The notes under the pieces: generated by a model | The model's database searches: none | Seen by the model: the letters and a program-made list of their open reading frames with translations, nothing else | What the model was told of the DNA's origin: nothing | Shown: positions 59,560 through 64,000 of the stretch, piece by piece | How positions within the stretch are numbered: the first letter of the stretch is position 1 | Layout of the letters: every line of letters starts with the position of its first letter | Made by a program: the position numbers and the translations under genes | From: Ophiura sarsii | Lineage: Eukaryota; Echinodermata; Ophiuroidea; Amphilepidida; Ophiuridae | Direction of reading: 5' to 3' | Assembly (NCBI GenBank): GCA_035610835.1 | Contig: CM069452.1 | Span: 8,141,109-8,205,108 of the forward strand | DNA length: 64,000 nt

Positions 59560-60960
59560 ATAACCTCTTACTTCTGATGAAGTTGAACTAGAGATGTCAT
59601 ACAATGGCCGGGGGAAGTGCAATACTTGTAAATGTAAAACAGCATGGCACTCCCCCTTACCTTTGCATGAACACTCATTCTTATACATATGATGAGACCA
59701 TGTGTTTTCCTCTTGATGTGACCTCTAACCTCAGAGACGATGTAGAATCTAGAGATGACATACAAAGGCCGGGGGAAGTGCAATACTTGTTAAAACAACA
59801 GTTTAGCACTTCACCTAACCTCTGTATAAACACTCATTTGTATCTTGGATGTACAGGTGTTGAGTCCTCCTTTTGATATGCTGCTACAACGTCTGGACCT
59901 ATGAGAGTAAGAACTGAGAGAGAAAGATGCTATAGAACTGAGAGAGATGCTATACTAAGGCCGAGGGAAGTGCAATACTCTTATTAAAATAACCACAGCA
60001 TAGCACCACCCATAACCTTTGTAGGAACACCTATGTCCTATGTTGAACCCCTAGGTCTTCCTTTAGATATGCCGTGTAGATATGACCTCTGACCTCGGCG
60101 TTATCAAGATGAACGTAAAGATGCCATCAAAGGCCGGGGGAAGTGCAATACTTGAAACATTATGACAGCATGGCACTACTCCTGACCTTTGTAGGAACAT
60201 CCATGTTTATATCCTGGATGCAAGTATTGAATCTTTCTTTTGATATGACAGGAAAACTACTGACCTCTGTGTGACCAAGAAGAACTTGAAGATGCCATAC
60301 AAAGGCCGGGGGAAGTGCAATGCTTGTAAATGAAAAACAGTATGGCACTCCCCCTTACCTTTGTAGAACACCAATTCATTGCATGCTAGTGTTGGTCTTC
60401 CATTTAATGCATGGGGACGTCTACGCTGTCCTCTTCTAACTAAGATGAACTTAGAGATGTCATCCAAAGGCCGGGGGATGTGCAATACTTGTCAGATAAT
60501 AACAGCATGGCACAACCCCTGACCGTTGCATGAACACTCATACACCAACATAATATATATATTGGATCTGGAGTTATATCTGGCATTTTTTTCTACATGA
60601 CCTTCGATGACTAAGGATGTTTTAAGATGCCACATAAAGGCCGGGGGAAGTGCAATACTACAACATCAAAACAGCATAGCACTACCCCTAACCTTTATGG
60701 GAACACCATTATCTATATATTGGATGCAAACACACTTGAAATCTTCCTCTCGATGTATCCTCTGTGACTTTGTTGAATTCAGAGATGTCATAGAAAGGCC
60801 GGGGGAAGTGCAATACTTACAATATAACAAGGATAGCATTGCACTACCCCTTACCTTTACATGAACACCCATCTTGGATCTTGAATGCAAGTGAACCTGG
60901 AATGTCCATCTTGATGGTCTATCTGAGAGTAACCTTTGATGACCCTGGTGAAGATGCAGG
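59560..60960. repeat. Tandem array of about 170-bp units, eight copies
   Basis: GGCCGGGGGAAGTGCAATAC and close variants start near 59,604, 59,769, 59,963, 60,131, 60,304, 60,470, 60,640 and 60,797, so spacing is 157-194 bp. Each unit also has AGCATGGCAC, CCTTACCTTTG and GAACAC. The copies are moderately diverged. On the minus strand each unit offers CAAAGGTAAG or CAAAGGTCAG, which resembles a splice donor, and partial frames with VKVRGSAML-like residues, but no conserved protein emerges. A minisatellite or short satellite block is the simplest reading. Confidence 0.9.
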
Positions 60961-61428
60961 ATAAACCTTAAGGCAACACCATAACTTACTGTATGCTCAT
61001 CACATGAAAATTGTAAAAAGCAAGCAACCCTATAAGACACACAGTGCATTGATCCACAGCATAGATAATAAATGGTTATAAATACAGACTCAATCAGAAA
61101 TTTGTTCACAAAAAAAGACTATATAATGGTTACTTTGCCAAATTTACATCATATCATGCAGTGTAACCCATTACTAACATGCTATTCTCAAGTTGGGAGG
61201 TGACATCACTGCGTATCCCTAGTATTAGACGCAGCACTTTCTACAACACGGCTGACATTCTTTTTTGACCATGTACATGTAAACCGTGTCGCATTGGAGC
61301 TGCACCCGCTATATTATGATGCAATAACTAGAATCGGCGCTGACATCACCTCACAAGTGACACAAAGAGTAGACAGTAACATCAAAGCATATTCTAGTGT
61401 AAGATGCAATATGCGCTAATGAGAACCC
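60961..61428. other. Stretch with no recognised feature
   Basis: Single-copy DNA between the tandem array and the next MITE. Confidence 0.5.
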
Positions 61429-61680
61429 ATATGTGACCAGTTGCGTAAAAAAGGACATGTTGTCGGCAAACACAGTTTTGAGATAGAGGGCAATATATTT
61501 GTTAAAAATATTAGACAAAAATATGCTTCGTCAATTAATATCTTGTGATTACAAAGTCCGATTACATTCAACAAGGTATCATGTCAAAGCTTTAAATGTT
61601 CTCTTTCAAATCATACCAATAACTCAGAATTGACTCGGGCCTCCAACATGTTCATTCTGATCTAATGGGTCACATATGTG
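61429..61680. mobile_element. TGTGACC-ended MITE, third copy
   Basis: CATATGTGACC at the left and GGGTCACATATG at the right. The interior matches 6987-7247 in reverse orientation (AGGACATGTTGTCGGCAAAC, TTTGAGATAGAGGGCAATAT). Confidence 0.75.
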
Positions 61681-61821
61681 ATGCGATCAAGTAAAATGAG
61701 TCTCAACTCGAAAATATCACATTTGAAGTTTTCTACTTGATTATATTGGTAAATTTTAATGCAACATTGTGCAGTAACCTCATTAAGAATGGACATTTAA
61801 TTCCTAAGATGTAAGCAATTG

Positions 61822-62547
61822 TAATATGAAGTTAAACTTTCGATCTCAACACAAGAAATATTTACCTGGAATTTTCAGGTGTTGCTACACCTTTCATCAG
61901 CAGACTAATGACTCGACTTGACCTTTTGGAGGTGTGACGTCAGAATCGGGTCATAGACTCTTGGTAATTTGTACCTGCCCCCGTCTTTGTTGAGTGATGG
62001 TTGGTTGGCTCTGATGTAAATAGCCTCCTTGACACCTCTCTCGAACCAACGAGGATCCCTATCCAAGATTTTGACTTTCTCTAAGTCAACACTGTGTCCT
62101 GGTGACTCAATATGGATGTGTTGGGATACCTCGGACGAGGTGGAACTAGGACGCCTGTGCTCTAGAAACCGGGTCTTTAATGAGCGTTCGGTTTCTCCGA
62201 TGTATGATTCGGAGCAAAGACCCCGGGTAGTCTGACCCTGACAAGGGATCATGTACACTGGGCCTACAGTGTCCTTCTTCTCAGTTTTGTCTTTTGGAGA
62301 GACCAGAAGTTGGCGTAATGTGCGCGTGGGTTTGAAGTATGCGCGTATCCCATAGTTTCCGAAAATCCTGCGGAGAGCCTCTGATGTGCCCTTGATATAA
62401 ATTACCAAGAGTCTATGACCCGATTCTGACGTCACACCTCCAAAAGGTCAAGTCGAGTCATTAGTCTGCTGATGAAAGGTGTAGCAACACCTGAAAATTC
62501 CAGGTAAATATTTCTTGTGTTGAGATCGAAAGTTTAACTTCATATTA
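61822..62547 (-). mobile_element. 5'-truncated Penelope-like element with inverted 149-bp arms
   Basis: 61,822-61,970 and 62,399-62,547 are inverted copies of equal length. Each arm holds the last about 22 codons of the ORF, the stop, and the 3' region. Between the arms lies the GIY-YIG endonuclease coding region, read on the minus strand. Inverted and tandem partial copies of this sort are known for Penelope-like elements. Each arm carries a hammerhead-like core: CTGATGA at 62,469-62,475 and GAAA at 62,493-62,496 on the plus strand in the right arm, and the mirror at 61,894-61,900 and 61,873-61,876 in the left. The reverse transcriptase domain is absent. Confidence 0.85.
61905..62402 (-). 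pseudogene. Penelope-like element GIY-YIG endonuclease domain, 5'-truncated
   Basis: The minus-strand frame reads IYIKGTSEALRRIFG, then FKPTRTLRQLL and PKDK, which form the linker after the RT thumb in Penelope-like proteins. The GIY-YIG nuclease follows: VYMIPCQ (the GIY-equivalent strand), SYIGETERSLKTRFLEHR (the YIG strand with catalytic Arg), SSEVSQHI with its His, a Glu in RGVKEAIYI, and the closing QPSLNKDGGRYKLP. Known role: nicking target DNA for element integration. The RT domain upstream is missing, and codons before about 62,402 belong to the inverted arm, so the protein is truncated and its first residues are artificial. The domain itself has no stop or frameshift. Confidence 0.9.
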
Positions 62548-62828
62548 TTTATCACCAACACAGATGAACTTTCATTCTAATGTAAGCAATTGGTTTTCAA
62601 TGCGATAGAAAACAAAACAAATTTCTATCCTTTGTTTGGTTTATATCTCTAATTCAATATTTGGGAGTTCCGACTCATTTTGCTTGATCACATCACATCC
62701 AATCATGTGGGCACATATTCCTGTGAATAATAGTCACATGCTTGATTATAATGCTATTTCTTGAATAAGGACTGATCTCACATACAGAGTAAGGCAAATA
62801 AAATAATATAAGTTATAATCTGTCAAGC
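62548..62828. other. Stretch with no recognised feature
   Basis: AT-rich single-copy DNA between two Penelope-type 3' ends. Confidence 0.5.
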
Positions 62829-62858
62829 TTTCGTCAGGATTAGTTCTGACTTCTTCAG
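62829..62858 (-). ncRNA. Hammerhead-ribozyme-like core of a Penelope-type 3' end
   Basis: On the minus strand CTGAAGA is followed by one A, then GTCAG, an 8-base loop, CTGAC and GAAAGC. The known hammerhead core is CUGANGA, stem II, GAAA, so this fits apart from one extra A. Hammerhead motifs are known in Penelope-like elements. Stems I and III and the cleavage site cannot be confirmed by eye. Confidence 0.45.
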
Positions 62859-62869
62859 GACCAAATTAT

Positions 62870-63017
62870 TATAATATTAAGCAAAACATAGATATTGCCA
62901 CTTCTCTATTGTTATCATCATTTGGGCTACCCTTACCGGATGATGTGTGCCCTTTCCTACTTGTGAACAATTGGTTGCAATAGAGAAGTGGTAATCTATG
63001 TTTTGCTTAATATTATA
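62870..63017. repeat. Inverted repeat, arms about 40 bp
   Basis: ATAATATTAAGCAAAACATA with GCCACTTCTCTATTG (62,870-62,911) is inverted at 62,978-63,017, around a 66-base centre. It adjoins the Penelope-type 3' end and may be part of another foldback copy. Confidence 0.75.
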
Positions 63018-64000
63018 TTATGAATACCCGTCATAAAAGCCTATCTCACAATTGTCATTTCATTTCATTGATGTGTCGTGGCCAAACAGCCAAATTGTAC
63101 ATTATTGACAGATTTAAAAATACATTAAAATACAAAGATTAAAACACTAAACAATACAATATCATAAAGAAGACAATTTGCCAATAAAAATAGTTGCAAC
63201 TACCATATGCAACAACTACTACAGACTAGATACAAATCTTGCTTAAGTAGTGCTGTCACGCTTTCATTTCCATGAATGTATGTTGGATTCAGCATGTCAT
63301 ATTGATATCCTTTTACAACCTATTATAACCCTTACCTTTATGGAATAGCCTATGAAGATTTTCTACTTCTGCAATTTCATCTGTCGTGATTTCCTTGGAT
63401 CCTGCTGCTATCCACAAGCGCCCTCTATGTGATGAGTACCATGTCCTACCTTCATGTCTGTATTCAGATAGGATCAAATGAGATTGCATAATGATACAAA
63501 GGCCACGTTGTTGAATGTGCCCTATCCCCGTGATTTACTGAGAATACATATAAAGTCCAAGCTACTAACAAAATACTATGCTACTATTATAGCCCATCCA
63601 TTGTAATGGACATGGCTCTGTGGGCCATAGCATTCTATGTGCAGGTAAACCTAGATGCACATAGAATGTTATGGTGATGTGTGTGTACACCTGTGAAGAA
63701 GTAACAATTATACTTTCAAAATCTTTGGCACTACACAACATCAAGTTTATTCTGTGCATTTAATATGGAAACACTTGATTAGTTTTAATAGGAGGCTCTC
63801 TGGTAATTCTCTGCCTGGACTGGAATTGACTATTGTATAAATAGGTCAGTTAAACATTTCTTTTTGTCAATCTTCCGTTCTATGGACACCATCTATTAAA
63901 CTTCTTAGGTATGGCTGCACCCCTCGCAAGTTTTTGCTGAGCCTTGCCTATTACAATTGGTTGGGTCCTAGAAACCAGAGGTGACCTGAAGGTCACCCAC
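63018..64000. other. Stretch with one short hairpin
   Basis: CATTCTATGTGCA (63,631-63,643) is exactly inverted at 63,656-63,668 with a 12-base loop. No gene or mobile element is recognised. Confidence 0.5.

Noticed and set aside
60666..61109. 147-codon minus-strand frame across the 170-bp array
   Set aside because: The conserved residues follow the DNA repeat and no protein family is evident. Kept only as a question in the findings.
1..64000. Bacterial or viral origin, operons, ribosome binding sites
   Set aside because: Density of eukaryotic DNA transposons, LINE, SINE and Penelope relics with almost no coding sequence excludes a prokaryotic reading, and no viral gene is seen.

Overview
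The window is non-genic eukaryotic DNA from an animal. It is AT-rich and full of interspersed repeats, and I see no intact host protein-coding gene, no rRNA gene and no functional tRNA gene. The mobile-element set (a Jockey/CR1-type LINE, a Penelope-like element with a GIY-YIG endonuclease, a Tc/mariner-type element with a DUF4817-like helix-turn-helix, hAT relics, and many TA- and TTAA-flanked miniature inverted-repeat elements, MITEs) fits a marine invertebrate. A deuterostome such as an echinoderm or hemichordate is plausible, but I cannot fix the species.

Layout, 1-40,200: three diverged direct copies of one ancestral non-coding segment. Unit 1 is about 1-11,319, unit 2 about 11,320-31,080 and unit 3 about 31,085-40,185. 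The units differ mainly by insertions, so one unit often preserves the empty site of an element found in another. This lets element boundaries and target-site duplications (TSDs) be read directly. Units 1 and 2 share insertions that unit 3 lacks (for example 710-1164 and 12839-13259), so they are probably the closest pair. Unit 2 also carries a roughly 4 kb minisatellite with higher-order structure (14,040-18,220) and a 1.4 kb inverted-repeat element with eight copies of a TCATTCCGCAAC motif (18,547-19,930).

Layout, 40,200-64,000: single-copy DNA with nested elements. It holds LINE 3' fragments (40.6 and 41.8-42.3 kb), a 5'-truncated LINE with an intact 654-codon reverse-transcriptase frame on the minus strand (43.4-45.5 kb), several hAT-type MITEs with clean 8-bp TSDs, TTAA elements, a tRNA-Glu-derived SINE (57.0 kb), a tandem array of about 170-bp units (59.6-60.9 kb), and a 5'-truncated Penelope-like element. 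The Penelope relic is a foldback whose 149-bp arms both carry a hammerhead-ribozyme-like core (61.8-62.5 kb).

Nothing here forms a pathway. The value of the window is as a record of transposition into a tandemly duplicated locus. The items most worth following are the hammerhead-like cores, the TCATTCCGCAAC element, the CG-rich palindromic core nested at 3.9-4.5 kb, and the block with CTCF-like and octamer-like motifs kept in all three units.
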